DNA from: Ciborinia camelliae
Lineage: Eukaryota; Ascomycota; Leotiomycetes; Helotiales; Sclerotiniaceae
Assembly: GCA_025890175.1 (NCBI GenBank)
Contig: JANPYM010000014.1
Location: 629,052-693,051 of the forward strand
DNA length: 64,000 nt
Direction: 5' to 3'
Shown here: one piece after another, positions 10,738 through 21,604 of the stretch
How positions within the stretch are numbered: the first letter of the stretch is position 1
Layout of the letters: every line of letters starts with the position of its first letter
Made by a program: the position numbers and the translations under genes
The notes under the pieces: generated by a model
The model's database searches: none
The model's input: only the letters and a program-made list of their open reading frames with translations
Told to the model about the DNA's origin: nothing

Positions 10738-11126
10738 CTACTTGCTTGCATCATTATGTTTCTCCAAACTCTGCTTTCTCCTTGCCCGTCGCAATACTTT
10801 TGCAGCATTTTTAAGTCTCTCATTCTCAGCCCTTTCCTTTGCCTCCTGAATTTCATAAATTTTCGCTGCCTTATTCTCCTCCTCCTCCGTCTCTAAAGGT
10901 TTAAATACCTTCCCGTCACCAACTTCAAAATCTGGCTTTCTCGCTCCGCATCATATTCCGGTTCACTTTGCTGATCATCTCTCTTGAGAATACTAAAACG
11001 GTTTTTGCCGCGATAGAATACAATTTTTAGATCCACAGAACCACCCTCTACCACGGCATCCTCTCCCTGTTCGCGAGGAACCTGGTCTCCGGAGGTTGTC
11101 ATTGACTGATCTGGGGTGGACGACAT
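10738..11126 (-). pseudogene. coiled-coil gene of the array with a frame change
   Basis: The ATG at 11126 (CGAAAATGTC context) opens 77 codons with an acidic middle (QQSEPEYDAERES). Before that frame stops at 10893, coding character moves to another frame, which reads PDFEVGDGKVFKP and then a charged helix (EEEENKAAKIYE, EAKERAENERLKN, RRARRKQSLEK), ending at TAG 10738. Both halves look like one protein of about 128 residues broken near 10950. A 50-base intron (GTATTC...GGAG) could bridge the frames but has weak sites and would delete sensible sequence, so I favour a frameshift or a sequence error. The C-terminal helix resembles a basic coiled coil. Function unknown. Confidence 0.5.
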
Positions 11127-11127
11127 T

Positions 11128-11260
11128 TTCGATTCGATGTAGGGTTGGATATTTAGTTGGCTTGTGCGTTCGATTCGATGTAGGGTTGAATATTTAGTTG
11201 GCGTATGCGTTCGATTCGATGTAGGGTTGGATATTTAGTTGGCTTATGCGTTCGATTCGA
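11128..11260. repeat. 41-bp tandem repeat abutting a start codon
   Basis: TTCGATTCGATG-type units begin at 11128, 11169, 11210 and 11251, a strict 41-base period with about 3.3 copies. The first copy touches the start codon at 11124-11126 on the minus strand, so the array forms the 5' leader of that gene. Confidence 0.9.
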
Positions 11261-12318
11261 TGGAATGGTTTGGATGCTGAATGAGAGAGATACTTGAATA
11301 TTGATTTGATGTGATGTCGGTCTGGGTATTGCTTTGTGTCTTCGATTTGATGTAGAGTTGAATGTTTAGAGTTGAATGTCGAGTCGGTTTAGACGTTCGA
11401 TTTCAGGTTGCTTATGATGCTGATTTGGATGCTGATTTGGATGCTGATTGAGATACTTGAATATGGATTTGAGGTGATGTCGGTCCGGGTATCGGTCTGT
11501 GTATTCGATTTGACGTCGATTATTGAAAGCGCTTGATTCGATTTGATGTAGGCTGGATGTTATGTCGAACGCTGGTTTGTAAGCTGATTGGGAGGATGAT
11601 TGTATGTTCGATTTGATGTCGATTATTGAAAGCGTTTGATTCGATAGGAGGGATTGAATATTGGCTTCGATGTAGTTTGGATGTTATGTCGAACGCCGGT
11701 TTGGATGCTGATTTGAAGATCGGCTTGCGTATCGATTTGATATCGATCAATAAAAGCGTATCGTTCGATGGAAGGGATTGGATGCCGATTTGAAGAACCG
11801 CTTGACTATCGATTTAACCAAGGTGCCGCCCGGCGATACAATATTGATAGGTATGAATGATAGCTTCAATATCGCCAACAAGATTTCGACAAAGTTTCGA
11901 TGCAAAAGAAGAGGGAAAAACAAACTGGTGGACAGGAAGAAAGTAAACTCCCCCAAAAAAATCCGAGAGGTCTATGAATGAATAACGTGAATAATCGAGG
12001 GGAAAAAATTCCCATTTGCGAAACCAGGGTCCACTTTCGCACATGACTCGCAAGTTGTTGGGTGTGTCATTCATTCCTTCTTCTCATACCAACCTCCTCA
12101 ATGTTCCCAAATGGCCCAGACAACCAAAAAGATCATCACCGTATTCCAAACTTAGAATCGCTTTGAAATTTAGCTGCTGTGCCAGCGCACGTTGGAACCC
12201 TGCATCACCACATCCCTCTATCTCTATCTCCCTCGAGACCTATCTTTAATCCTTTTCGCGTCGTTTTCCATTTCCATTTCCATTTCCATTTCCGTATCCA
12301 TATCTTTATGCCATACCA
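11261..12318. other. repeat-rich upstream region, no firm gene
   Basis: It holds GATGCTGATTTG 12-mers (about 11412-11445) and two copies of a roughly 103-base unit starting with GTCGATTATTGAAAGCG at 11515 and 11618. Near 12000-12065 is a segment related to 10560-10640. Minus-strand frames such as 11814-12074 span this duplicated segment and may be gene relics, but none is convincing. A TTTCCA hexamer run lies near 12268-12295. Confidence 0.5.
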
Positions 12319-12843
12319 TTAATATTCATCCATAACCTGCCGCTCCCCGCAGAAAACGCCCTTCACATCCACCACATGGCGCCCATCCTCCGTCTTCTCA
12401 ATGGCGTAATGAGTCTCAACGGTAGACGATACAGCTCTCTCCTTCCTCCTCCCAGTGTGCCGCTCCTCCCTCGATTCACCCTTCACATCGACCACATGCC
12501 AGTGCTCTCCTGTTTTCTTCACGGTATAACGAGTTTCAACGGCTGACGGAGCAGCTCTGCCCTCCTCTCTCCTAGCCTGCGGCTCTCTCCCAGATCCACC
12601 CTTCACAACCACCACGCGCCTCCCATCCTTTGTCTTCTCAATGACGTAATGAGTCTCCGTGGTGGACGGTGCGGCCCTCTTCTCATCTTCCCAATTCACA
12701 GTCCCAGGCTGAACTTTGGGATACCAGCAAATATCTCCATTGGGCAAATACTCATGAATGTTATGAGTAGCAGACAGACGCTGCCTCCCCTTCTGATCTT
12801 TTCTTCTTGTAATGGTGAGTTGAAATCCAGCTTGATTTGACAT
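12319..12843 (-). CDS. small protein with three exact-period 40-residue repeats
   Basis: Single exon, 174 residues, start at 12843 in the CGAAAATGTC context. After a basic N-terminal ~55 residues (QLTITRRKDQKG, NGDICWYPKV) come three repeats at residues 58, 98 and 138 with a period of exactly 40. The consensus is APSxxETxYxxxKTxxxxxVVDVKG, then a charged linker with RREEGRA/RRKERA; the last copy ends in CGERQVMDEY. Alternating hydrophobics (HYVIEK, HVVDVKG) suggest short beta hairpins. The DNA period is 120 bases, so expansion by slippage or unequal exchange is likely. I recognise no family. It belongs to the minus-strand array of fast-evolving genes. Confidence 0.7.
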   Translation of the reverse strand: MSNQAGFQLTITRRKDQKGRQRLSATHNIHEYLPNGDICWYPKVQPGTVNWEDEKRAAPSTTETHYVIEKTKDGRRVVVVKGGSGREPQARREEGRAAPSAVETRYTVKKTGEHWHVVDVKGESREERHTGRRKERAVSSTVETHYAIEKTEDGRHVVDVKGVFCGERQVMDEY

Positions 12844-13695
12844 TTTCGATTTGCTATTGACTTGAGCATTGATTTGAGATTGGCTTGCCATCAATTTGTT
12901 ATCGGTTTGTATATTTGACTTGAATACTGACTGGTACCCTGTCCATTTGAACACCGACCGATCATTAACTGGCATTGATGATAAAAAGTGCGGATCCCTC
13001 GGAGATTTCAATGAAAAGATTCTGATTCTGATGAAATTTCGACACTCACAAGAATCAATCTTGATCCCTATACTGAATTTGTATCAAAACAAACAATAAA
13101 AGACCACCACCACCAACAACAACAGCCTCCACTCCATTCAGTCTCATTCAATCTCAATCATCCACAAGAAAAAAGACTAAGTTTACCTAAGTAAAACAAG
13201 AATCGAGCCTATGAGATTCTCAAATCCACGCATGTGCCAACCGGTATGGTGTCCGCCAATAACCCGTTATAAAAGTAAGGAATAATCAAAAGTTTTTCTT
13301 TTTCCTAATGTCAATGAATAAATAAATGAATGAATCATTCTCGCACATTGAGCCTCTCTGCCTCTCAGCCCCATCACCACCCATCCCCATACTCCAAGGT
13401 AATGAATTTTTCTTCCCACACAATCTTCTTGCCCTAACTTTCCTCCCTTCCCTCTCCTCACACTCTCACTATCTCGAAAATGTTAAATCTTAAATCTTCC
13501 AACACACCTTTCACACCATTTTACAGTAAACCAATATATTGTACTGTACTGTATTGTATCGTATAATTTCCACTCGGAACATCAAAATACTGAACGCTCG
13601 CCCCGCTGGCCCATCCAACCAACTAACCAACAAACAAACAGTTAAGAGTATGACTCTAACTAGGATATGTGGGAAGCATAGGGTCGGATTGTTTG

Positions 13696-13799
13696 TAGGA
13701 ATCGTGGAATCGTGGATTCCACGATTCCTACGAGCGTAGCCGCACCCGCGCTACGCTAAGCTACTTATGTACATAGGAACCGGAAGCGCTCCGCGCTTC
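13696..13799. repeat. three adjacent perfect inverted repeats
   Basis: First, 15-base arms TAGGAATCGTGGAAT / ATTCCACGATTCCTA at 13696-13710 and 13716-13730 with a 5-base loop. Second, 7-base arms GCGTAGC / GCTACGC at 13734-13740 and 13750-13756. Third, GAAGCGC / GCGCTTC at about 13783-13799 with a 3-base loop. Their density is unusual for intergenic DNA. A structured RNA, a cruciform or the end of a small non-autonomous element are options. Confidence 0.8.
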
Positions 13800-14889
13800 A
13801 ACACAAATAAATAAAATAAATAAATACCCAAAGAAACTTTGATTCATTTCACTTCATTCCCCCGAAACCCTCATCGGGAGGAATCCCAAAACTGCTGTAC
13901 TTTCTCTTTCTCTTTATCTCCCCCCTGCTCTTCTCCTCTCCTTTCCACATCATCCTCGTCTAGCATTCTCACCCCAAATCTTTCTCACCCCAAACCTTCC
14001 TCACCTCACTCAACCAATTTGATAATTGTAAAAAAAAAGAAGGGTGGGGGGAGGGGAGGAAACCGCAAATGCAAATCCAAAATCCCCATAACATAACAAA
14101 ACAAGACCTCACAATTCAGAACCCCAAACATAACCGCACACACAAGCAAGCAAGCAAGCAACTCTTCACTTCTCTTCACTTCACTTCACTTCATCTCACT
14201 CGATTTTTTGTTGTATAAGTACACATCCATCTCCCGACCATATCATATCATATCATAACACATGAAGTGCACATACACAACAACAACAACAACAACACAG
14301 TGCTCGCCATCGCCATCCAATTCTAAAGCCCAGCCCATGCCATTTCCTACACGCATTCCAAACTGCCTTCACTCCACTTCACCACTTCACCACTTCCCGC
14401 CCCACCCATCGCATCCCATACACATTCCATACACATCCCTCCTACTACCTAGCATATCATTCCATCGCTAGATGAACGCCGGTCAAAGTTCACAAACAAA
14501 CATCCATCTGAGATGAAATTTTGGATACGTCATTTCATACGCTGCTATGAATGCACGCATATCATCGTACCATAAACAAAAAGGGAGAGATCTAAGAGCA
14601 AAAAAAAAAGGAAAAAAAAAGGTATTCTATGTACAGATCGACCATCAATCACTACTTGCATATATCGACGCTAAACGTAATATGATATTACATTTAAGTT
14701 GTAATATCGTACCCAGGAGAAGAAAGGTCAACGTGAACCGTCAAAGTGCCGTGTTCGATCGCTTGAACAGCTACAAGATCATATTATGCGATTAGGTTGC
14801 TGTTGAAGCAGTTTTATATTTTCGGCTAAAATGCGAATTTTAGTCGTAGGTGGTGTAGTGCTCAACGGTTGCACTCCCGTTAAGAAGAA

Positions 14890-14908
14890 CCTAGTGTGTA
14901 ACACTAGG
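14890..14908. terminator. hairpin downstream of the mitoferrin stop codon
   Basis: Perfect stem CCTAGTG / CACTAGG with a TGTAA loop, 24 bases beyond the stop codon at 14932 on the minus strand. It would lie in the 3' UTR; a processing or stability role is only inferred. Confidence 0.35.
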
Positions 14909-14931
14909 GGCGATTTTTAATCCAAAGGCGA

Positions 14932-16269
14932 TTAAACATCCAAGTTGTTTTGTCTGATGAAATAAGCCCTATTGTGTACGTTAGTATAAGTCACAAATTC
15001 ATATCGTGTAAATACTTACTTGCAAGCCTCGTATGCGGACCAACAAATAGCAGTACTTGGCATAGTAGTAACTACTCTCGGTTTGACACCCTTGAAAAAT
15101 CCAGCGAAACCTGCTCTTCGATGAATTACCCGACATCCCTGTACAAAACCACTAACATTTCTTAATTCTGAATCGGTGGCGGTTCCTCTGGTTTGTAATA
15201 AAGTCTTAACTACATCCATGGGTGTAGTGAGCGCAGCCGCAAAACCTCCTGCAACTGCACCAGCTGCACAATGTGTCCATGGGTCGTACTTTTTGGTTGG
15301 ATTCATGACAGTCGACATCGATTCGTATGCCAAGAATTGGAGAGCGGTGAAGGGAACTGTCATGGAGAGTGTGGTGGGATAGGAAACGTAGAATGCAGTA
15401 AGACCTTCGCTTCGATAGACGTATCTAGCACAATCGAACATTGATCTGTACATTACTTTCGAGTTATGCATTTGCATGCGCTGCTTGATAACTGAAGAAT
15501 GTTAACCAGTAATCCTCTTTAAGATTCATGAAATATATCATACCATCAAAAGGATTCATGAGAGCATCACTAGCAATTGTTGCGCAAGCCCCACTCGTTG
15601 CTATCCATTGTTAGCAAATATAAACAAACTTGGACTTTCACAAAAACAAACCTGCAGCAAGAGGATGATGAACACCAGCTTTGTTTCCTCCCATGAGATG
15701 TTTTACAGCTTCATATGTAGCGAAATAAACAGCATGTGCAGGTCCTGCGATATAATCAGTACTTTTCCGCATTTATCCGATTCGGCCAAAACTGACCAGC
15801 TCCTACAACCACACTTGACATGCCCCTCCATAAACTGAGAAGTCCCTCTCCAGTAGCTATCCTATATCCTCCTTGTATCATACCATTGTAAACGGCGGAA
15901 GGGGTTGGGTTGAGGATTTGCATTCGGGTCTGCGCAATGTCAATATAGCTTCTTGGTTTCAACCGAGGGGCAATGGCTATATACCTTGATTGCATCGATC
16001 GGATACATAACAGTATGTTCCTATAGGTCCATCAGTATCGATTGAGATAAACCCTCGAAATCGAATAAGCGTACCGCAATTCCGGCAAAGGCGCCCGCAG
16101 CCATATTCTGAATCAACGAAAAATTTGGTGGGAGAGATTCATATCTAGCCAGCAAGGTATTAGTAACTCGCGCCTATAGCCAAAAGAAATCATAGATCCA
16201 ATTGCCCTTATATCCATGAAACACGTACTCATCATATTCCTCCAAAGGCTCTGCGTCTGGTTTAGCCAT
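14932..16269 (-). CDS. mitoferrin-type mitochondrial carrier (MRS3/MRS4 family)
   Basis: Eight exons (16269-16229, 16144-16075, 16020-15985, 15929-15797, 15744-15652, 15600-15544, 15491-15020, 14968-14932) give 312 residues, the usual size of SLC25 carriers. Three carrier repeats are visible, each with a Px[DE]xx[KR] signature: MYPIDAIKTR, MNPFDVIKQR and TTPMDVVKTL. The EHTVMYPIDAIKTRMQ region and AAGAFAGIAEH match the MRS3/4-mitoferrin branch, which imports iron across the inner mitochondrial membrane. The final exon encodes only AYFIRQNNLDV after a split Lys codon, with a TACTAAC branch site. The ATG at 16269 is used because the frame farther upstream starts only with TTG. High intron density is notable among its neighbours. 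Confidence 0.93.
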
Positions 16270-18158
16270 TTGGGCTAATCCCGCAGATCCTCCTCCAACT
16301 TGAGCCGATTGAAGAGCCAGGTTGTCGACTTCCGTAGAATCAACAGTGAACGTCGCAGCCCGGTGAAGATTCAATATATCGAAATCGCACAGCTTCTAAT
16401 TTAATAGAAGTTTTCTGCGATCGAGTGGTGGTTGAGGGGGAGAAGAGGGGTGGCGAGTTGATTGGTAGATATCGGTTGAATATTGAAAGCAAAATAAAAA
16501 AAGTGGTGATGCCGTGTTTGACTCTTGGAGAAAAAGACCCGACAGATTGAGCAGGGGTTATTTGGAACGAAATTTAGGACCGAGGTAGCCTTGTCGTCCT
16601 CCTTTTGTAAGAAGAGCTTTTATCGAGAATCAATATCAATGTCAATATCAATGTCGATATCAATACCAATGTCAATATCAATACCACAATTGAAGAGAGA
16701 AGGAAAAGAAAGGGAAAAAGCCCAAAAACCTTGTTGGGGGATTTTCAATCTTTTTTATATAAAAAAAAATCCCTAAACAACAAACAAATCAATCACACGG
16801 AAACAAAAATAGACAAAATGCTTGTCCAGTGTAAATCTTGACGACCTAGAGGCTAGAAGGGGCATTGGAGAAAGTCTTTCATTAAAGATATGTAATCGAA
16901 TTCCCTAAATGATGATGGAGATAGGGCAGAGAACAATTGAAATTATAATATATATTTCAATATTACGTATCGCCATCGAAAAAAAAGGATTCTTTGTTAC
17001 TTTCCACCTCCGCTTTCGCAGCCTTTGATCGGCTCTCTGCTTATTGTCTTGCCCACTGTTGGTTGAAAGGTTTGCTCGAAGACTTCTAAGTTCTCACTGC
17101 ACAGAGTTTCTTCCTTGACCTGTCAGAGAAGGATGTTCCCAAAGTTAGGTAAGAAATAGTCTTCGGCTCTTGCGGGTAGCTAGTTTATAGATCATCCATA
17201 TGTCAAATGGGTCCTTTTTCTCTCTTAACCTAGGTCATATAACTAATTATGAAGCGATCCGGTTAGTCGGTACTAGCAATACAATCTAGATGCAGATGCA
17301 GATGTAGATGTAGATTTAGATTTAGATCTTTTAACTAACTAACCCCCACCATCTAGCCCTAGGGCATTTCCCCTCTTGCATTTGATCCAGCTCGCAGCAA
17401 ATAAGGTGTGTGGGAGGAAGCATCCATCCATCCATCCATCCATTTACCGGCAGAAGGTAACGGCAGAAGGTAACGGCCCGTAGGCGCAACAAACCCAAGC
17501 AAACCCAGGGTTTTCGGTAACCAACCTATCATACCCATCACATAATCAAACATCATCATCGTACGATATTCCAGAACACCTTCCTTCTTTTCCTTCCATC
17601 ATGCCATTTCTGCAGAAATGCCATTCCAGAATACCATCTTTTTTTTTCGAGAATTTCCATCTCACGCTTGCTAGGATTTCGAGAATGCTGGTGAACTAGC
17701 TCTATGCGTAACCTAGAGGATAATGCGGAGGTGGCTTGAACGAAGAGGCTTGAAACCTTGACTTTGACGTTTGATGTTTGATGTTTCGCATTCGGTTTTT
17801 AGAACTCGGGGCTTGGTTCACTGTAAAGGCAAATTATACCGAGTACCATTGTTACGGAATTATCAAGAATAATTGGGATATGAGCTCTGAATCAATTTTG
17901 CAACAACATTAATATGAGTTGTAGCCCCTATCTTTACTCACTTATAATTATATTTGTTACTGATCGAAGCACCTTCGTTTCTTTAAATGATATTGAATGT
18001 TATTGATATCAAAATTACTGTACATTCTAAAAATATGCTCACATTATAAGTCGTCTCGCTTCATATCCAGGGGTCCCGGCCAATATATCTCGACTTCGCC
18101 AAATAACCCTAGACTCCCTAAACTCCATAACCTTCGGGACCTTCATATTCACTCGTTA
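16270..18158. other. intergenic, promoter and simple repeats
   Basis: Promoter side of the mitoferrin gene and 3' side of ATG9. Contents: CAATATCAATGT 12-mers (about 16625-16685), a GATGCAGATGTAGATTTA hexamer ladder (about 17290-17325) and a CATC run (about 17424-17442). No convincing coding frame on either strand. Confidence 0.55.
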
Positions 18159-21097
18159 TTAAATGCTAACCCCGGGTCTACCATTAGTTTGCGCCTTCTG
18201 AAATTGACACAAAAGTCCCAAGACTCCACCTCCTGCAACCCCATCAGCATCTTCTTCCTCATCTTTATCCCCCCTAGTGCCGCCTCTTGTCGGAGACACT
18301 TCCCATGTTGATTCACCAAGATTTGCAATAGTCTCATTGACGGCATGAGATCTTCCAGGTTGAACTACTGGTCGACCAAGTTCATCCTCATCTTCCATTG
18401 GTTCTTCAATAATATTGTTTCTTCTACGAGCTTGATATCGGGATCGGGAATTCCGTCGCACGCTACGGGCACCGACACCTGATGGTGCTGGATGGTGATG
18501 GGGATCCAAAAGAATGGAAGCCATAGGAGATCCAGTAGCAGCGGTATTGGGTGGAAATCGAGGCGTCCGTGCCGTTTGCTGTGGACCATTGGGTCCTCTA
18601 TTCATGGGTCTTGCCTCACTTCGTCCCATCCTTGAGCCGTGCATATCTGCAGCCAATGTATGGGTCATCAAACCTGGAAAGGCTGGTGGAGGATTCAATT
18701 GCTGTCGCATGCCCGGTGGATTATGTCCTGGCACACCTGTTTTTGGATTGAGCAAATAGTTATCCAGAAAACCATAATATGAGGCGGCCATTTTCCCATG
18801 CTTCGTGGAATAATAATCCTCTCGAACGTCGGTGCTGGTTTTACCTCGTACTGGGGCTCTACCAATCCCTTTCTTGAAGTCGAATACGGCGAATGAGCAA
18901 ACATATCCAACACCATCAACATGAACCGTAAATTCTCTGAAAAAGTCAATGATCTGATCAGCGCACTTTGGCAAGCTGAACCATAGCAGAAATGGAGTAA
19001 TTATGATACTAAAGACTTCTTCAAAGAAGATCACCAGTTTAAGTTGGTAGAGGGTGGAAAACTCTCCCTTGACTTCATCACTGTGGAGTCGACCTTGCCA
19101 GTGATTGGGCATGTAATGAGTATATTCAACCACGTTCCGGAGTGCGTATTCGGGGTCGAAAACAAGATTATCATCTGGTATCATGCCGTTTGTGATGGCC
19201 CAAAGTGGCCCAAAAACTCCAAGATAGAATAATACCGACCTTTCTGGGGTAATATCAAATCCAAGGAAGACATCGGGATCCCAGACCGTGGCAATTACCA
19301 AAACCGATACAACAGCACCCGCCACAAACGTTATGAATTTAGCCATATGGGCCATTTTGACCTTTGGAAATTGATCGAGATACCGCGATGCGAAGGGGTA
19401 TGACATGTTTATTCGTTTGTTGAATAAATGATGAAGCTCGTTAAACTCTCTAAATTTCCACTCTGCGAGAGGCGTATACGAGCGTGATCCGAGAGCCGCA
19501 GGATTTTTATGGTATTGCTTATATACATGTTAGCAGGAACTCAAGACTAGGGGATAAGGTGTGATTACATTGAAGTATCTGAAGAAATACACGATCACCA
19601 CATATATGACAATGACCGGAGCACAGATGACGTTCATCAAACCGGCGAACAAAAATCTATCTCGCAATCCATTGCTTAGCTCTCGACGATGAGAATCCTT
19701 CAGTACCAGTTGTCTGACTTGGCCATAGTCATTGAAGACAAAATCTAATATGCACCACTCTAAGTTCCATTGTAAGGTTCTAGAAAATAGCTGTCGACCT
19801 TGCAGAAAAGGGAGTGGTAGAGTGAGATCCAGAATCTCTTTATTAAACAGGGCGATGAGGTAATTTTCTTTCCTCATCAAACGATTGGCTATATCATGGG
19901 CATCGAGTCGTTCTTTTGATTGGGTGCCCAACACCCATTTTCGATTATATGGCGAAATTTTCTCCACCGTGATCGGATTTGCGTCTCGTAGGGCCATTAC
20001 TCTGGCGACAACATCTTGCCAAGAGACGGTCTGCATATCGCATTCCTGAATCTCAAGGAGATAGGTATAGAAGTCACGCATTTTCATAAGCCTCGGTAAA
20101 TCCGTCAAAAGCTGGTATCCTCTATAGAGTACAAACAGGGAGAGAAGCCAAATTGCTACATTTGAAAACCCAGATATCTTCTTTGTGCATTGTGGAACCA
20201 ACGCTTCCTTCAAGGCGTCAGCGTGCCCACGTTGAATCTTTTTATAGTCGACACATTGTGTAAGGAAAGTAGTAAATATTGCTACAAAAATGAGGGTGCT
20301 AACAAACAATAAATTAGCTTGGGTTTGCGTCACTTCAAAGGGAGAGCTCACAGGAGGTCAATGACTTTGGCAAGAACTATACACCAAATTCCCGCCCCCT
20401 CAAAATATGCATATACATCCCTGATGAAAATATCAACGTTTGTCACGTTAACCCATCGCCACATAGCTTTATCTTTCGGACTGCCTGTCAAGAACCCAGA
20501 ACTTTGAGGAATAGGTTGTGGTGTCTGCGGCACACCAGGCGTTCTGACTTCACTGTCTTCATGTAATTTCTGTTGATCCTGAGTCATCTCCCAATGGGCT
20601 CTCTCTCTTGCTTCTCTCATCTCCCGTGCCGATGGTCCCGGTGACGTAGGTGCTCTCTTTGGCAATGATGTTTGCCTAATCCGAGCGTGGTTTCGAGTCT
20701 CCGGATCGAGATGACGATTATTTCCCTCAATTAACAGAGAAGCAGGTACATCATCATCGGGGTCTTCTGCAAGTAACCTAGGTGATTCCGCCAAATGGTG
20801 TGAACGGTCTTTGCCTTTTCCCTTGCGATCATATTTGGGCTTTTGAGGCGTTTGTTGTTGAGTAGATAGAAAGGCTGTACTCTCTGTAACAGATTCGCCG
20901 TCGAATACATCTGCCGGATTTCCCAACTCATCATCGTGAAACCTTAAATTCTCCTCGTCGAGTGCCATTCCCGCTTGTTCCTCTATATCTATATCTGATT
21001 CGGATGCCTCATCATGAGTTCGGATTTCGTCGTATATTGATCGTCCTTGGGGATTCGATGGCAGAAGCCGTGAAATAAGGTTTGAGGTCATCATCAT
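18159..21097 (-). CDS. ATG9: autophagy-related protein 9
   Basis: Three exons (21097-20352, 20298-19569, 19517-18159) give 944 residues. The cytosolic N-terminus (about 240 residues) is acidic and disordered. The conserved ATG9 core follows: membrane segments around [15 protein letters not shown], the [26 protein letters not shown] block, [20 protein letters not shown], and the [12 protein letters not shown] and [23 protein letters not shown] segments. The tail is Pro/Arg/Gly-rich. ATG9 is the multispanning lipid scramblase of vesicles that seed autophagosomes. The ATG at 21097 was chosen over an upstream GTG; two further in-frame ATGs follow at once. Head-to-head with COG6, 507 bases apart. 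The CDS stop is at 18159. Confidence 0.97.
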
Positions 21098-21604
21098 GAG
21101 AAGTCGCACTTGGGCTTTAACAAGCTTCTTTTGCGCGAAATTGTTATGTGAATCAATGAGAGTTGGACCTTTTTGGCTTCTGGTAAAGATTGCAATAACC
21201 TATCGTTCTTGTAGTTCAAGATTGGAAACGGCCAAACAAGTAATAATGACCTTGTGAATGATTGTAAGATCAAATGGAGTTTGATACATGACTGAAAGGA
21301 TCCAGAGATACGGTCAACACATCTCCAAGTCAACCGAATGATGTCGATAGCTCAGAATGTTGATTGAGATAAAGAGCACGAGATAATAGGTGAATGACGA
21401 AAGCCGCCCACGCGCCCAGACCACACCAGGCGATAAGGCAGCTCGGTATCTGCCGCTCTCACCGCTTTCTTATCAGCCTAAAGTAGCTTGGCGTTTCCGT
21501 CACGAGGATCGTGTTGTTTTCCAGACAAATTATCAAAATGGAATCAAATGTTCGAAATACTAGTTTTGAAGGAAGAAAACATTGAGTACGAATAATCGGA
21601 AATC

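Larger units (their letters stand above)
12844..14931. other. 2.1-kb gene-free interval with simple repeats
   Basis: No convincing gene. It holds C/T-rich tracts (13880-14010), an AAGC run (about 14142-14160), an (AAC)n run (about 14277-14298) and A-rich runs near 14600-14625. Three adjacent hairpins lie at 13696-13799 and a hairpin just past the mitoferrin stop codon; both have their own entries. Confidence 0.5.

Noticed and set aside
13850..14100. 85-codon plus-strand frame in C/T-rich DNA
   Set aside because: Composed of C/T-rich simple sequence ending in a poly-A-like run; no coding character.
14847..14930. tRNA-like start (TGGTGTAGTG) near the mitoferrin 3' end
   Set aside because: No GGTTCGAATCC-type B box and no cloverleaf pairing beyond one local hairpin.
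16174..16374. Extended mitoferrin N-terminus from 16374
   Set aside because: The 16374 start is a TTG; the first ATG is at 16269 and gives a normal carrier length.
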